A stretch of 64,000 nucleotides of DNA from the NCBI GenBank assembly GCA_025463135.1, contig JAOAPY010000011.1, forward strand, positions 62,001-126,000, read 5' to 3'. Under the pieces are notes generated by a model, which worked only from the letters and a program-made list of their open reading frames with translations, was not told the DNA's origin and did no database searches. Position numbers and translations under genes: made by a program. Below, one piece after another: positions 26,235 through 37,600 of the stretch (position 1 is its first letter; every line of letters begins with the position of its first letter). This stretch comes from Acidobacteriota bacterium. GTDB taxonomy: Bacteria > Acidobacteriota > Blastocatellia > Pyrinomonadales > Pyrinomonadaceae.

Positions 26235-27611
26235 ATGGCTATGCAGGTGCTGGTGATTGACGATGAGGCGCAGGTGCGCGAATTCGTGGGAGAGGTGCTC
26301 GAAGAAGATGGCTGGGCCGTGACCAAAGCCGAGTCGGCTGAGAATGCTTTCGAAATTCTGGGCCGTCACGAATGGTCGGTTGTCTTCTGCGATGTCGTAC
26401 TCGGCGGCGCGGACGGCTTCAGCGTGCTGCATCGGTTTAAAGAGCAATCGCCGAATACGCGGGTTGTACTAATGACCGGACATGCAAGCGCTAAAGGCGC
26501 GTTGGATGCGATCGCATCCGGTGCCTATGACTATCTACTAAAGCCCTTTGGCGTGGAGGATTTGCAGTCTCTTTCCCGAGCGTTGCGCGGGGAGTTTGCG
26601 CAGCGGAGGTCAGGGTCGGGAATATCGAGGAGCCCTGCAAAGTATCCGTCGGACGTTGAACTGGTCGGTAGCAGCGAAGCAATGATCGAAGTGATGAAGC
26701 AAGTTGGGCGGGTGGCAGCCACCAGCCTGCCCGTGCTGTTGACCGGCGAGTCGGGAACGGGCAAGGAGGTGGTCGCTTCGGCGCTGCATCGACACAGTAG
26801 CCGAGCGGATCGGCCGTTCGTGGCTGTCAACTGTGGCGCAGTACAAGCGGAACTGATCGAGTCAGAATTATTTGGACATGTGAGAGGGAGTTTCACCGGC
26901 GCGGATCGCGACCGGCTCGGTTTGTGGGAAGAGGCCGATGGCGGCACGGTTTTTCTTGACGAGATCACAGAAACCACGCCAGCCTTCCAGGTAAAGTTAC
27001 TGCGAGCATTGCAGGAGGGCGAGATCCGCAGGGTCGGTTCAAATCAGACGATCCGAGTGGATGTGCGGGTCATCGCCGCGAGTAATCGCAATGTCGAAGA
27101 AGCAGTAAATACTGGGCGATTTCGGGAGGATTTATTTTACCGCTTGAATGCGGTCTCGATTGTTTTGCCTCCATTGAGAGAGCGTGTAGAAGACATTATG
27201 CCGTTGGCGAGGAGTTTTGCGGAACGGGCAACTTCATTGAATCGCGTGTTGACCTTTTCTCCCGGGGCGCTCGTCTTGCTTGAAAAGTATTCCTGGCCCG
27301 GAAATATACGCGAACTGGAAAATGCCGTAGTGCGGGCGGCGGCGATGTGTGACGGAACTATTCGTGCCAAGGACCTGCCCGAGCGTGTGCTGCGGTCTAG
27401 AGAAGCAAAGGCCGGCGCGTCTGATCAGACCACTCGAGAGATCCTCCTCGCCGAAGACGAATGGCCTTCCCTGGCGGAAATCGCGGCCCGCTATGCGACG
27501 TGTGTGCTGAGACATACCCAAGGAAACAAGCAGGCCGCCGCTACGCTACTTCGCGTAGATCGGAAAACGCTCGATCGCATGATCAAGCGGCACCATATCC
27601 CCATCACATAG
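26235..27611 (+). CDS. NtrC-family sigma54-dependent response regulator
   Basis: 458 residues from ATG 26235, with GAGAGGA upstream. The receiver domain (3-120) has the acidic pair IDDEAQ, phosphoacceptor Asp in VVFCDVVLGG, and Lys in LLKPFG. The AAA+ domain (about 145-380) has Walker A GESGTGKE, the sigma54-contact loop as GSFTGA, Walker B GGTVFLDEI, and NIRELENAV near its end. A Fis-type HTH ends the protein (NKQAAATLLRVDRKTLDRMI). It activates sigma54 promoters after phosphorylation by a partner kinase. No kinase gene is adjacent, so it is an orphan here. GSFTGA instead of GAFTGA is a known minor variant. Confidence 0.92.
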   Translation: MAMQVLVIDDEAQVREFVGEVLEEDGWAVTKAESAENAFEILGRHEWSVVFCDVVLGGADGFSVLHRFKEQSPNTRVVLMTGHASAKGALDAIASGAYDYLLKPFGVEDLQSLSRALRGEFAQRRSGSGISRSPAKYPSDVELVGSSEAMIEVMKQVGRVAATSLPVLLTGESGTGKEVVASALHRHSSRADRPFVAVNCGAVQAELIESELFGHVRGSFTGADRDRLGLWEEADGGTVFLDEITETTPAFQVKLLRALQEGEIRRVGSNQTIRVDVRVIAASNRNVEEAVNTGRFREDLFYRLNAVSIVLPPLRERVEDIMPLARSFAERATSLNRVLTFSPGALVLLEKYSWPGNIRELENAVVRAAAMCDGTIRAKDLPERVLRSREAKAGASDQTTREILLAEDEWPSLAEIAARYATCVLRHTQGNKQAAATLLRVDRKTLDRMIKRHHIPIT

Positions 27612-28001
27612 ACAAATCGTTTCTATTCTGGTGATTAATGTGATCTCACCTGAAAACGATCATGCATTCCTAAGCCGTCAATATTCGCCGTGTTAAAGGG
27701 GAACCGTCCTCCAACCAAACCATTCGCGTCCTAAAAACCAGCAGAAGTTTACTGTCAACCTCAGGGGCGAACCGCTTGTGGCCAAACAAATTATGGAACA
27801 AATGCTAGCGCCGGACGGGCGTCATACTTGTGTCGCAGGAAAAGAAAACTCCTTGGTTACCGCTGAGTCCGTATGTCAGATCTCTGGTTTCAGCCCTTTT
27901 CCGCTCGTATCAAGTTAGAGTATTAAATGTTCTAAAATCCTATAAGGATGTGTATGGTGCATTCCGCTCAGACAGCGGCTTCAACCGCCGAAAGGACAGA
28001 A
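27612..28001. other. Gene-free interval
   Basis: No supported gene. It is the leader or flank of the structured element at 28002. Confidence 0.4.
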
Positions 28002-28065
28002 GCGAGGCAAAGGCCCTTGGGTTCTTGCCGTAAGGCATTTTCTCGACCGCGCCTCGCTTTTATTT
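28002..28065 (+). ncRNA. Conserved structured element copy 1 (possible ncRNA or terminator-like leader)
   Basis: Starts GCGAGGCAAAGGCCCTTGG, contains CTTGCCG and GGCATTTTC, and ends GACCGCGCCTCGC followed by TTTTATTT. GCGAGGC (28002-28008) pairs with GCCTCGC (28051-28057). A second copy at 44430-44498 keeps the same blocks, with a longer internal part and no T-run. Conserved internal single-strand blocks argue for more than a simple terminator. I cannot match it to a riboswitch class I know. Confidence 0.5.
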
Positions 28066-28166
28066 GACATCTGACGAACCTACCTCAGCGATTTTGGTTT
28101 AAGACTGTTTGCTATAACGACTCGTTCGAGTTCACGACAGACTTGCCGTGTACCACCTCCGAAGCT

Positions 28167-28403
28167 TCACAGGCTCGCGTATCTGCCAGACTTATGTTTA
28201 GTAACCCCTCGGTAAAACTGCTGCCGCCAAAATGACTCTTCATTAGACTGGCCGACAAAACAGCTCTCCATCAACTGGTTCGATGTCTTGTTGGTCTGTC
28301 TGTCAAGAGTGCTATTGGATGCTAAGAGAAGTTCCTTGCCAGTTGGCGGCTCTTCCCACTGCGGGAAAATATCATCTTCCGACTCGAGCGCTGCCTTCTC
28401 CAA
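28167..28403 (-). CDS. Possible small hypothetical protein
   Basis: 78 residues from a TTG at 28403 with GGTGGA upstream. It follows the gene at 28421-28684 by 17 bases on the same strand. The composition is hydrophilic (ESEDDIFPQWEEPPTGKELL) and no family is recognised. The weak start codon makes this uncertain. Confidence 0.3.
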   Translation of the reverse strand: MEKAALESEDDIFPQWEEPPTGKELLLASNSTLDRQTNKTSNQLMESCFVGQSNEESFWRQQFYRGVTKHKSGRYASL

Positions 28404-28420
28404 ATCTGATCCACCAGAGT

Positions 28421-28684
28421 CTAGTCAATGCTTAGCCTGTGAGCTATTGGTATCCGGAAGGAGCCGCGGACTATCACAGGAATATGTTCTCCTTCATAGA
28501 GAACCTCATCTGGAAAACCGGTTGGCTTCTCCATTTCAACCTCAAGCACAAGGGCGTACTCTGCGCCTCCTCTGATGGTAGTCACACCCAAAGAGTAGGC
28601 ACCCGTATAGTCACCTAGGACCAGTCGATGTAAGTCGGGATTATTAACTACATCCACCAGGCGAAGACCCTTTTGCTCTCTCAT
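28421..28684 (-). CDS. Small hypothetical protein
   Basis: 87 residues from ATG 28684 with GGAG six bases upstream. The protein has alternating strand-like segments (GVTTIRGGAEYALVLEVEME; EHIPVIVRGSFRIPIAHR), suggesting a small beta domain. A longer frame reaches 28978, but its extra part runs through a hairpin at 28915-28956, so the short version is preferred. The family is unknown. Confidence 0.5.
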   Translation of the reverse strand: MREQKGLRLVDVVNNPDLHRLVLGDYTGAYSLGVTTIRGGAEYALVLEVEMEKPTGFPDEVLYEGEHIPVIVRGSFRIPIAHRLSID

Positions 28685-28914
28685 GATAACTCCTCTATCA
28701 TCCGCCAATGCTTTATGATCTTTGCAACTGTGAAGCTTGCCGCAAATGAAGTCACGAGCGAAAGTTTTGTAAGTTCGAAAGTTGGGCTCGCGATGCCCCA
28801 TCTCTACTATTTGGAAACAGATAAATGTGAATTCCAGTCTCTCAATTGCGCGCTCTATCAACCGTCCAGGTGATTGATAGTGATTGATTAATAAGCTCAC
28901 CAATCCTTTTAGAG

Positions 28915-28956
28915 TCAATAAAAACGGCAGGACCTCTTTTGGGGACGCCCTGCCGC
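28915..28956 (-). terminator. Rho-independent terminator or attenuator, minus strand
   Basis: On the minus strand CGGCAGG (28949-28955) pairs with CCTGCCG (28925-28931) and is followed by TTTTTATT. No minus-strand gene lies to its right for 2 kb, so it may act as an attenuator or insulate the gene starting at 28684 from antisense transcripts. Confidence 0.6.
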
Positions 28957-29160
28957 TTCGTCTCATAACTTTCGTCATGAGGTGGCGATCAACGTCCTCA
29001 CCCCGTCAACCGCCGTGGCGGGCACGTTCAGCACCCGCCTGATTATCATCAATTGTGCTGTTTTTTGTTGAAGAAAACAAGCGGTTGATATAAGCTCGCC
29101 CCGCTTTCAATCGTGGAACCTCTCGTCTCTACATCTCAACCTCAAAGGAGCGTGTCCCTC

Positions 29161-29933
29161 ATGAAGCGATCCCTAATAGTAGTTCTCCTTCTTTTCTTTG
29201 CTCTTAGCTCAATTGGTGAAGCTCAACGAAGACGGCGAGGCTCACGGCCGCGACAACGGCCAACAGCCCCGGCGTCTGCTTCCGCTGTGCCCTGTCCCTC
29301 ATCCTTGAACGATATTAACGATTGTCCGGATACAGGGTGTGGCCCATCTCTCGATCCAAACCTGAACGTCCAGAAGAACAAACGGTCCGATGATCAAACG
29401 GCGGAGTCGATGACTCTGCAAGAGATGAAGGACTTGGCCGATCCTGAAGGTTTTTAGGCGAGGCGACCCTCGAGATAAGCTAACCGCCCTGCGTAAAGGA
29501 AAGAAAATGACGATAATGGCCTTAGCCCTCATAGCCAGGAAAGGCAGCGCCGAATCATGCAATTGCAAACTCACAAGAGTGGCGGACACGGATAATCATA
29601 TTGTCCTTGTCGATAATGCGGCATTGAGAAAGCCAACGCTTGCGGCTCGAGAGGAAGATTCCGAGACCGCGGAGTTTACGCCGCGGGTCCGACTCACTCA
29701 TCCAGATCTCTCGAGGGGCCAATCTTCAGCCCCTGATTGCCGCCGCGCCGAAGCAGGCTCTCTCAGTGCGGATCACTGGGCTCTTGATGTTCGATTCTGA
29801 ACACTTCCTTGGCGGTCATTTAAAGAGGCACAATAATTGGGAGATACATCCGGTCTTGGGTTTGGAGTATTGCCCGAATGGTAAGAGATGTACCGCCGAA
29901 AGTGATGCTAATTGGAAGTCGTTAGAGGAATAA
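29161..29933 (+). pseudogene. Secreted 'FDxxH...EIHPV' family protein, copy broken by two frameshifts
   Basis: The protein is homologous along its length to the intact one at 44533. Segment 1 (29161-29457) has the signal peptide KRSLIVVLLLFFALSSIGEA and LNVQKNKRSDDQ. Segment 2 (about 29458-29715, shifted one base) has RKGSAESCNCKL, DTDNHIVLVD and DSETAEFTPRVRL. Segment 3 (to 29933, shifted again) has VRITGLLMFDSEHFLGGHL and HNNWEIHPVLGLEYC. The first break is at a run of T near 29452-29457 and the second near 29715. All diagnostic blocks survive, so the damage is recent or a sequencing artefact. Confidence 0.8.
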
Positions 29934-29938
29934 CTCAC

Positions 29939-30235
29939 ATGCGACTAATTACCAGGTACCTCATTCTGATTCTCATGTTGTTAAGTGTGTCTCCGGTTGT
30001 TCTCTCATACCGATCGCGGTCTTCCAGTTCCCTTGCCATAGAATCGCCCCTCCTGGTTTCTGGGGCTGGCGAACCAATGCAGCGCCGGCGCGTTCGTGGC
30101 CGTTACCGAGGACCAGTAAGGGCTAGTAGAGCGCCAATCGGAGCAAGCGCGCGCTGCCGTGACGGCACATACAGCTTCAGCCAGCATCGAAGAGGCACTT
30201 GCTCACACCATGGCGGCGTAGCCGCCTGGCTTTGA
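29939..30235 (+). CDS. Secreted DUF3761-domain protein
   Basis: 98 residues from ATG 29939, five bases after the preceding broken gene. The signal peptide is RLITRYLILILMLLSVSPVVLS. An Arg/Gly-rich linker (RRRVRGRYRGPVRASRAP) follows, then the DUF3761 motif: CRDGTYSFSQHRRGTCSHHGGVAAWL compressed into the last 27 residues, with paired cysteines and the GGV.W ending. DUF3761 proteins are small, exported and of unknown function. A strong plus-strand terminator follows at 30313, so this is the last gene of the unit. Confidence 0.85.
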   Translation: MRLITRYLILILMLLSVSPVVLSYRSRSSSSLAIESPLLVSGAGEPMQRRRVRGRYRGPVRASRAPIGASARCRDGTYSFSQHRRGTCSHHGGVAAWL

Positions 30236-30312
30236 TTCAACATTTAACTCTGTAGCCAACCGCGGTACAATGCGCGGCGGTCAATGCATGCGCCCATTGA
30301 CTCCACCACTCT

Positions 30313-30357
30313 AGCGGCGGGGTCACCTCCTGAAAAGGAACCGCCGCTTTTGCTTTT
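30313..30357 (+). terminator. Rho-independent terminator after the DUF3761 gene
   Basis: AGCGGCGG (30313-30320) pairs with CCGCCGCT (30341-30348), followed by TTTGCTTTT. Confidence 0.75.
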
Positions 30358-30362
30358 CCCGC

Positions 30363-30435
30363 AAAAAATGAAAAAGGAGGGTGCGCCCGCTGTCGTCGCC
30401 TGATAAGCATCAGGGTCGGAACTGGGGGACCCTCC
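30363..30435 (-). terminator. Long-stem terminator of the minus-strand RHS unit
   Basis: On the minus strand GGAGGGT (30435-30429) pairs with ACCCTCC (30382-30376), with a nested hairpin CCTGAT/ATCAGG in the loop. It is followed by TTTTTCATTTTTT. It would end transcription of the RHS, lipoprotein and remnant series that runs leftward from 37901. Confidence 0.6.
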
Positions 30436-30491
30436 GTTTAGATCCCGGACAATTGTCCTCCCTCATTCATAAACCAACTTGCCCTCAATGT

Positions 30492-30882
30492 CTACCCTTT
30501 GAGATCTGAGGCGAGCTTGTGTCCGGCAAGACCGGCACTAAAGTAAGCGCCGAAATGATGACCGCGTCCCAGTAGGATCTATAGAGTCCTTAAATTGATC
30601 TGGAAAACCGGAAGCGCCCCGGTAGGATCTCGTCCCGTATACATTGTTCCCACCGGAGGCAGGGATCCCTAGAAAGCCCAGCGGTGTCTCAGCGAAGTAC
30701 GATCCAAAAGTGAATTCGCCGAATCTCTTATTGAATTCTTGAAGCGGCCAAGCTGCGATGGCGTTCGGATAATCGTCTCTCGTTTCACCTGCGATTCGTT
30801 GAGCATCATCCGCCGTTCGATCGCATATTGTCCTGTTGTCCTGCTGCTGTCCGGGGTTCTGCGGTGATTCGCTGAAAACTCC
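30492..30882 (-). pseudogene. Detached RHS-type C-terminal domain, decayed
   Basis: Directly after the stop of the lipoprotein gene (30883-30885), the same frame stays open and encodes NRTICDRTADDAQRIAGETR, LQEFNKRFGEFTFGSYFAET and NNVYGTRSYRG. After a one-base shift near 30556 it continues as HHFGAYFSAGLAGHKLASDL to a TAG at 30492. The GHHFGAYF.AG.AGH ending resembles C-terminal effector domains attached to RHS proteins, so this looks like a displaced alternative tip cassette. There is no start codon of its own. The function is unknown. Confidence 0.4.
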
Positions 30883-31572
30883 TTAGGGGGACACAGTTTT
30901 TTCCGTTGAAAAGGAACCGCAGTACATGTTGATGAGGAAGTCCTGCTCTATCCGACGACAAACGCTCAAAGCTGTTTGTGCATCGTCACTCTTGTTGTCG
31001 AGGTGAAAGAAGACCATGCCATATTCGCCTCCAGATTTGACTTCGATTACAATAACTTGCACATCTGGACTTCGTGTATATTGGCTGCTCTCCTGAGATA
31101 GCCGCAGAGGCGACCCTATTCCCTTAACTTTTAGAGACTTCTCCAATTCGTCCCAGCCGGATTTCGGAGGACCTAAAGCGGTCTTTGTCGCGGTTGCCTC
31201 CATTTTGTCGCCGGCATGTCTGTCCTGAGGAGTTGTAAAAGTAAGGAAGGTAGCATGTCGTTCACCCGATAGTTGTAAGATAAACAATCGAGGATAGGTC
31301 ACACCAAATCCTACCCACACCCTGATTTCATCTGCGATACGTCTTGCCTTCAGGTTTTCAATTGCTAACTTTCTCGATTCAGACTCTATTTCGGTCTCCA
31401 TAGCCTCATAGCGCCGCTTCAACTCAGCGTGATCCTCAGATTGAGAATTTGCTGTTGGTCTGCTCGTCGAATTGTTTCCACCAATGTCGCCGGCTTTTTG
31501 AGCGGTATGTGAGCATTGAAGACTCAAACCGAGGCTTAGTACTGCCGCACAAAGGAGCAATGAGGATTTCAT
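30883..31572 (-). CDS. Putative lipoprotein downstream of the RHS gene (candidate immunity protein)
   Basis: 229 residues from ATG 31572; an upstream ATG at 31608 overlaps the RHS stop. The N-terminus, KSSLLLCAAVLSLGLSLQC, is a lipoprotein-like signal with the lipobox Cys at the end. A coiled-coil-prone segment (LKRRYEAMETEIESESRKLA) and a mixed alpha/beta domain follow (VWVGFGVTYPRLFILQLSGE; VQVIVIEVKSGGEYGMVFFH). I do not recognise the family. Its position immediately behind a polymorphic RHS tip is where immunity genes usually lie. A periplasmic lipoprotein could protect against an incoming effector, but this is inference from position only. Confidence 0.65.
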   Translation of the reverse strand: MKSSLLLCAAVLSLGLSLQCSHTAQKAGDIGGNNSTSRPTANSQSEDHAELKRRYEAMETEIESESRKLAIENLKARRIADEIRVWVGFGVTYPRLFILQLSGERHATFLTFTTPQDRHAGDKMEATATKTALGPPKSGWDELEKSLKVKGIGSPLRLSQESSQYTRSPDVQVIVIEVKSGGEYGMVFFHLDNKSDDAQTALSVCRRIEQDFLINMYCGSFSTEKTVSP

Positions 31573-31604
31573 GAGAGGTGTCCTCGCGAATCGTAATCTG
31601 GTAC

Positions 31605-34600
31605 TCATCTATCGAAATAGCACCTAATGAATCCGTCTTTGTCGAACACAGTAACGTGCTTCTTTGTGATCAGGATTCCTGGAATTCCAAGATCCTTCGA
31701 CACACCAATGTCGCCGTCATTTCCAGTGGGGAACTCAGGGTTGATTGCTTTTCCCTCTCCTGGAACCTCTTCCCCAGCTTCGTGCGGGTGAGTGTGGTAC
31801 CAAAACTCAAAAGTAGCAAGACCCCGGCTGTCAAGGACTTTTCTCTGGGCCCACTTGCCAAAACCCGCGAGGGAGCCCTGTGCATTACCTTCGCGCTGAA
31901 AGATACTATCGATTGTACTACGCGTCGCTACAACCTTGCCGAAGAGTCCTCCTTCTTCACGCTTCGGGTGTTGAGCCGTTGCTTGAGATCGGGTCCATGC
32001 GGCATCAATCCCCGCAGCAGTGTTCGGATCTCCTAACAATCTCTCACGCATCTGCGCGCACTCCGCTGACCCCTTCTCGCCATCAACACCCAGCAGCGAA
32101 CCATGATGGTTACCGCCAGCAATGAAACTATACGACGGCGGGTAAACTGTCACATACTCCGGGGGTAGCCAGATATCATCAAGCCCGGTGGGATCTAACA
32201 AGTTCATTGCGTCGTTTCGGACATAGCTATAACGGTTGAAGGTTTGTGGATTTGCTAGCACAATGCTGCCTCGATATGGATCAGGACTCGTCCAGCGGCC
32301 GGACTTGCTTTCATATTTTCTAAACCAAGTATGGTCCAAGCCTGACGTCTGGTCGCGCTCAGTCAAGCCGTAGTCCCAACGGTTTGCATCCGTGCCGCCA
32401 TAACCGGTGGCGCTCCTTGCACCGATGCTATTGCTGATTTCCTCACCCAAGGGCAAATAATCGTGCCGCGCGGGCACGGCGCTGGAGTTTCCGTTCATGA
32501 CAACACGCGCAGTGCCCTGGATGTCTTGCAGCACATATCTCAGTCCCGCGCCGGTTAAATCACCTGAAATTACAACGTTGCTTAGGGTGCTACCGTTGTA
32601 CAGTGACGTGTCCACGAACAACGGGTAAGTGGGCGATACCGAACTCGAATACAGCATCGTAGTATTCTTATAATACTTGACTACACCGCCCTCGACCGCC
32701 ACTCGAAACCTATCTCCAGACGTCCACGTCCCCTTTTGTCCAAGGTTGGTTCCATTCTCATAAACATAAACTCTCCCCTCGGCACGCTCGGTATAGATCG
32801 CATAATCGATCCCCGTAAAATTCCGATCTGGATTATCGTGACTCAGCCCATACATTCCGTAATCCAACGAGTCGGCCGTAAACTCCGCATAACCATCTCC
32901 TGACACTATCGCCTGACTGGAGATGGCACCTGAATAACCCCACCCTGTTGTGCCTGACTTTGTGATGCTGTTTCCCGAGACCGTGACGCCGCTAGCGCCA
33001 GTCCACACGACGTTCTGCGTAGTGGGGAATTCCTGGGTCGCCAAAAGCTGCCCTGACCGGTAAAAGTTCTCTCGCTCGAGTCCACTGCCGACATAGCTGT
33101 AATCCCCTACGTTCTGCCCCAAGATGTCGTAAACAATCGTGCGCGTGACGCCATCCACCGACGTCTGCACACGCTGGCCCGAACCATCATAGACTTGGGC
33201 TTCCGTCCAAGTCCCATTCGACGCCGAAGTCTGCCGGCCGTTGGCGTCATAGGCGTACTGATAGGTCTGAGCATGAAACTTGAAGTCCTGCGTGATATTC
33301 CCGTTGTCATCATAGGCGGCGACCGTTGAGACGAAACGATTGTTGTTGTTGCTGTTTTGATAATCACTGTCCGACACCGCTGGCAGGCCTAGCGTGGTGT
33401 TTGCGCTCTGCTTCTTATTGCCATAACGATCGTACGTGTAGTCTTGCGAAAAGTTTTGCGTGCCGCTAACGCCGGCAGTGGGATATTCGGTAATGTTTGA
33501 GAGTCGGCCCACCTTATCGTACTTAAAGCCCTGCATCCATTGCACACTGCCACTACCACTGCCTAGAGTTGACGTGATCTTCCCCAGCTGCCCGGTGTTC
33601 TCGTCTACAGCCACATTACCAGTCGAGGAGCTGAAAGTTCCATAGGCATAATCATATTGCTGAATTACTGCGGAACTGCTTACCAATTTCAACTGGCTTG
33701 GTTTTAAGGCGCGATTATAGGTTCGAGTTTGGGTTGCGCCATTCGCCCAACTCTCCGAGGTTAGCCCGCCGTGAGGAGCGAATCCAAAATTGTCGGCAAG
33801 AGTAGTGGTTGTACTGCTAACGGTTCGTTGTACATTTATCGGTTTGCCCGCATATCCGTACTGATAACTAACCAAGTGACCGCTGGGATAGGTTTCACTC
33901 GCCAACATACTTCCAAGCGTGTAAGCATAAGCCATCGTGTAGGTAGTTGAGCCGACCGATTGTCGTTGCGCCGTTACTCGACCCACGAGGTCATAATCAT
34001 ATTCAGTTGACGTCGAAGGCGTCGAACCAACATTAGCGGTGGCAATAGTTGTAAGACGACCGGCGTTCAGATAGCCTGTGCGCGCCTGGTCGTAGGTATA
34101 AGTCATCGTGGGTGTGCCCTGAGCAGTGCTACTGTCGCCGACAAAATATTGCACCTGAGTAAGCCGGTTCAGATCGTCATAGGTGAAATGAGATCTGGTG
34201 CCCTTGGCATCGTAAGAATCGGTTACTTGGCCACTGCTATTGTAGTTGAGCTTGCGGGACCAATCATGGTTCCCCCTAATGGCGCCATATGTGTAATACG
34301 CACCATATTGCTCTACTTGCTTCTCGAGTTTCAATCTTCCTAACGAGTCATAACCGAAATAACGATGTTGGGAACCCTGGCTAATATGCTCAAGGTTGCC
34401 AAGGATGTCGTATTCGTAACTCGTTGGCTGGGCCAAGCTCGAATCGGAGGCTAGCAAACTCCCGGTGGTAGGGTCAGGTTCGTCGAGTCGGACCAATCTG
34501 CCCAGGACATCAACTTTCTGCCTTCGCAATCGACTAGCTGCGTCTGTGACAGTTGTTTGAATTCCATCATAACCACTGTCATATCCGTCGTAATTTACGT

Positions 34601-37600
34601 TTACATGGGCTGTTGTCGTTGTAGTGCTGCCTTCACCGGTCGGCATGTACGTATCTGTCGCCCTGTTAACTACATCGTATTTTGTGGTGGTGATCGGTTC
34701 GCCGCTACTCGCGTCGACGTGGAGCCCACCACCGTAGCCCCCGGTGTGAAAAGGATTGGTCCTGAGCACGGCACGGCCGAGGTTGTCATATCTAAATACA
34801 TGTGAGTTCCAGCCCTCATCGGTAGTTCCACCATCTCCTGTGCCATCGTAAAACTCCTGCTTCACTGCGCCGCGCCCATCATAGAATTGGTAGTAGTCAA
34901 CCCAATCATACTTGGCTGTCCCAGTCGTATTAATCTTTGTGTAAACGTTGGAGTAGTAATGGCGATGCCCAGCACTATCCGCGATGAGACCGTCATAATA
35001 GTAGTGGTGGGTTTCTCGCCCCGTCGGCTCAACGACATAACTCAGCCTTAAGGAATCACTGGAGTAATAAATTGTGGTAACCTGACCATTCTCATCTGTT
35101 ACCGTGCCTACCAAACCAGTTGGGAGGTCGTAGGTAGCGCTGCTCGTTAAATGCACCCCGCCAGGATTACCGGAAGTAACAGAGGCGACGTAAGCGAAGT
35201 CGTGACTGCCCGAACTGTCGGTATACGTAAACGCTTTCTTTTGACAGCAATCCACTTCCTCACTCACCAGATTTCCGGCAATGTCGTAAGTATTTTTGTG
35301 GGCGATTGTGCCTGACGTACTCGTCGCATCTGGATAATTCGTTACTTTTGTCACGTTGCCACGCAGGTCGGTGGCGGAATTGTAGCTAGACTTAGAGGGG
35401 TCAAAGGCATCCTCGTGCATCGTGATACTTGATCGCCCTGTGAGGCTGGTTCCTCCACTGGAATAGTTGTCGTACTCATAGTCTGTGCGTGACGATGGCG
35501 TAGAGGATCCTCCTTCAAATACTTTCACTGTGGCCGGCAAATGCAACAGATGGCGTGATATGTATGACGACGATGTCTCGTGGGCATAGGTTATCTCGGT
35601 TCGCCGAACTTCAGAACCAAGGGCTGACTCGCTGGTTGTATATGCCCGCTCACTGATCGCCGACACATTGTTATAAGTTGTGTAGCTGAAAACCGTCGCT
35701 TTGGTGAGAATCGCTCTTGAGTTCGTCACCCATTGGACATGAACTCTGGGGTTCCCGGCCGAATCCTGCTCCCATTCAATGCCTGTGCGGGTGTATGCGT
35801 TTCCCACTCCATCCTTTTGCGTTACGTTATCAACTAGACCATCGTCCCAGTATCCGGGATGGTCGATCGTCCGGCTCTCGGTAACGGCACTTTCCGCTGG
35901 CGAAGGCGATGGCGAGGCGGCTGGTAAGGGGGGCGGGGAGGTAACTGTGAATTCCTTATGACCGCTAACGGTACCCGATGAGAATAAATATTTCGGCGCA
36001 GGGCCATTTGTCGTACGCCCCGCCCATTCATCCTCCCGTTCGGTGAAATCTGGTGTGTCTGCCATCCCCCCGGACGGAATCGCCCGACTCGAACTTCCGG
36101 GATAGTTATAAATGGTCCATGCCGCGGTTGTGTTAGTGCCTTCGCTCAGACCAGATCCATCAGAGGCCGCACTCATCCCACGGAACTTCGTGATTTTATA
36201 CATCATTCCATAGGAGGTGTATTCAAATTTGTAACCAGTGTGAGCCCCACCAGACTCACTACTGTCCGGCAGGTAAATGTACTTAATGACGTGGGCTTGC
36301 CCGGAGGAGGGAATGTTAGCCGGGGTAGCCGAAGCGAACAGACCGCTTGTGCTTAGCGACGGGTCGTCGTAATAGAGGCGCATTACTACGCGACTGCCAC
36401 TACCCAAACCCGGTGCTGTGATACTAACCAAGTCGCCGCTTGCGTAGGAAAAGGTAATGTAGCGGCTGAGCGTATCGGTAATGGTATCAATCTTTGGCCC
36501 AACGCCTCCAACGTAACTAATCTCGATCTTGTTCCCGTTACGATCAACAATCTTTACGGGATAAATTTTGGTGCCAGTGCCGAACGCGTGATAAGTAAGC
36601 TGTGTTCCATCAGGATAATCAAGAATTCTCGTGCTAAGGTTAAAATGAATGAAACTGCTATCGATGGTATTGAAATCGTAACCCGAACTGTACACAAGTT
36701 GATGCCGAGTGCCGTCCGGATCCGTTAGCGTAAAGGAATTGCTGCCTTGACTCTCTATTTGGCCAAAACCCAGCCGCCAGCCCGCGGCCGGCCAGCCAGA
36801 ATCTACGTCGTAAGTCATGTAGGTGGTCGTACCGTCACTGGATTTATTAAATAATTGGCTGTTGTGGACCAGACTTAATGCCGCGTCCATTCCTCGCCCC
36901 CGCAAGCTAAATACCGGCAAACCAAACGTGAAGTTTTGACTTCCTGGGTTTTCGGTTGCGGGCAACGCGGGCGGCGGGGTTTCAGCTCCCGGCACAGTTT
37001 TGCCGGTGGGGGAACCGAGGCTATTCGATGGTGAGTAGAGAGAGTCAGTTTGTGTGTCCGGGAGTGGGTTTTCTGTTGGCGGGGCGGGTGCTGGCTTCAC
37101 CAGTGCGATTAATGGTGAGACTCTTCCTCGAGCGACGCTATGATGTCGTTCTCTCCAACCGGTTCTCATCACCGCCTTGCCTAAAAGTGGGAGAGCATTG
37201 CCTCTTATAGAGTCTACTTTGGCCGAACGGCCGATCCTACGGTTGTTACCGAATTCGTCGAGATCACCGTCAACGACTCTCACGTGAATCGTGCGAGTAA
37301 CGCGGCCAACCCGGGCCCGTAACAGTGCATTGCCCGGTCTGCCCGCGACGGCTTCGCCATTGCTGTCAACAATCACCACGCCTGAATTATTGGAATCCCA
37401 TTCAGCTTGCGACCCGTGCAGCGCAGCGCCTTCTGCATCCACCGGAATTGCTGATAGAAAGATTCTTTGATGTGACTGGAGTTCAAAATCATCTGTCGTA
37501 TTAAGCCGTAGGGCAACTATCCTTGCTTCGCGATCCTCACGTGATGCAGGTTGCTGAGGCGTTACCGCCGGACCCATCGCTGGTCGAGGAGGCATGTGGC

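Noticed and set aside
28685-28978. N-terminal extension of the small minus-strand gene to 28978
   Set aside because: It crosses a terminator-like hairpin with a T-run, while the ATG at 28684 has a proper RBS.
31880-37210. Numerous plus-strand frames antisense to the RHS gene
   Set aside because: Shadow frames of a highly repetitive coding sequence; no RBS or family resemblance.
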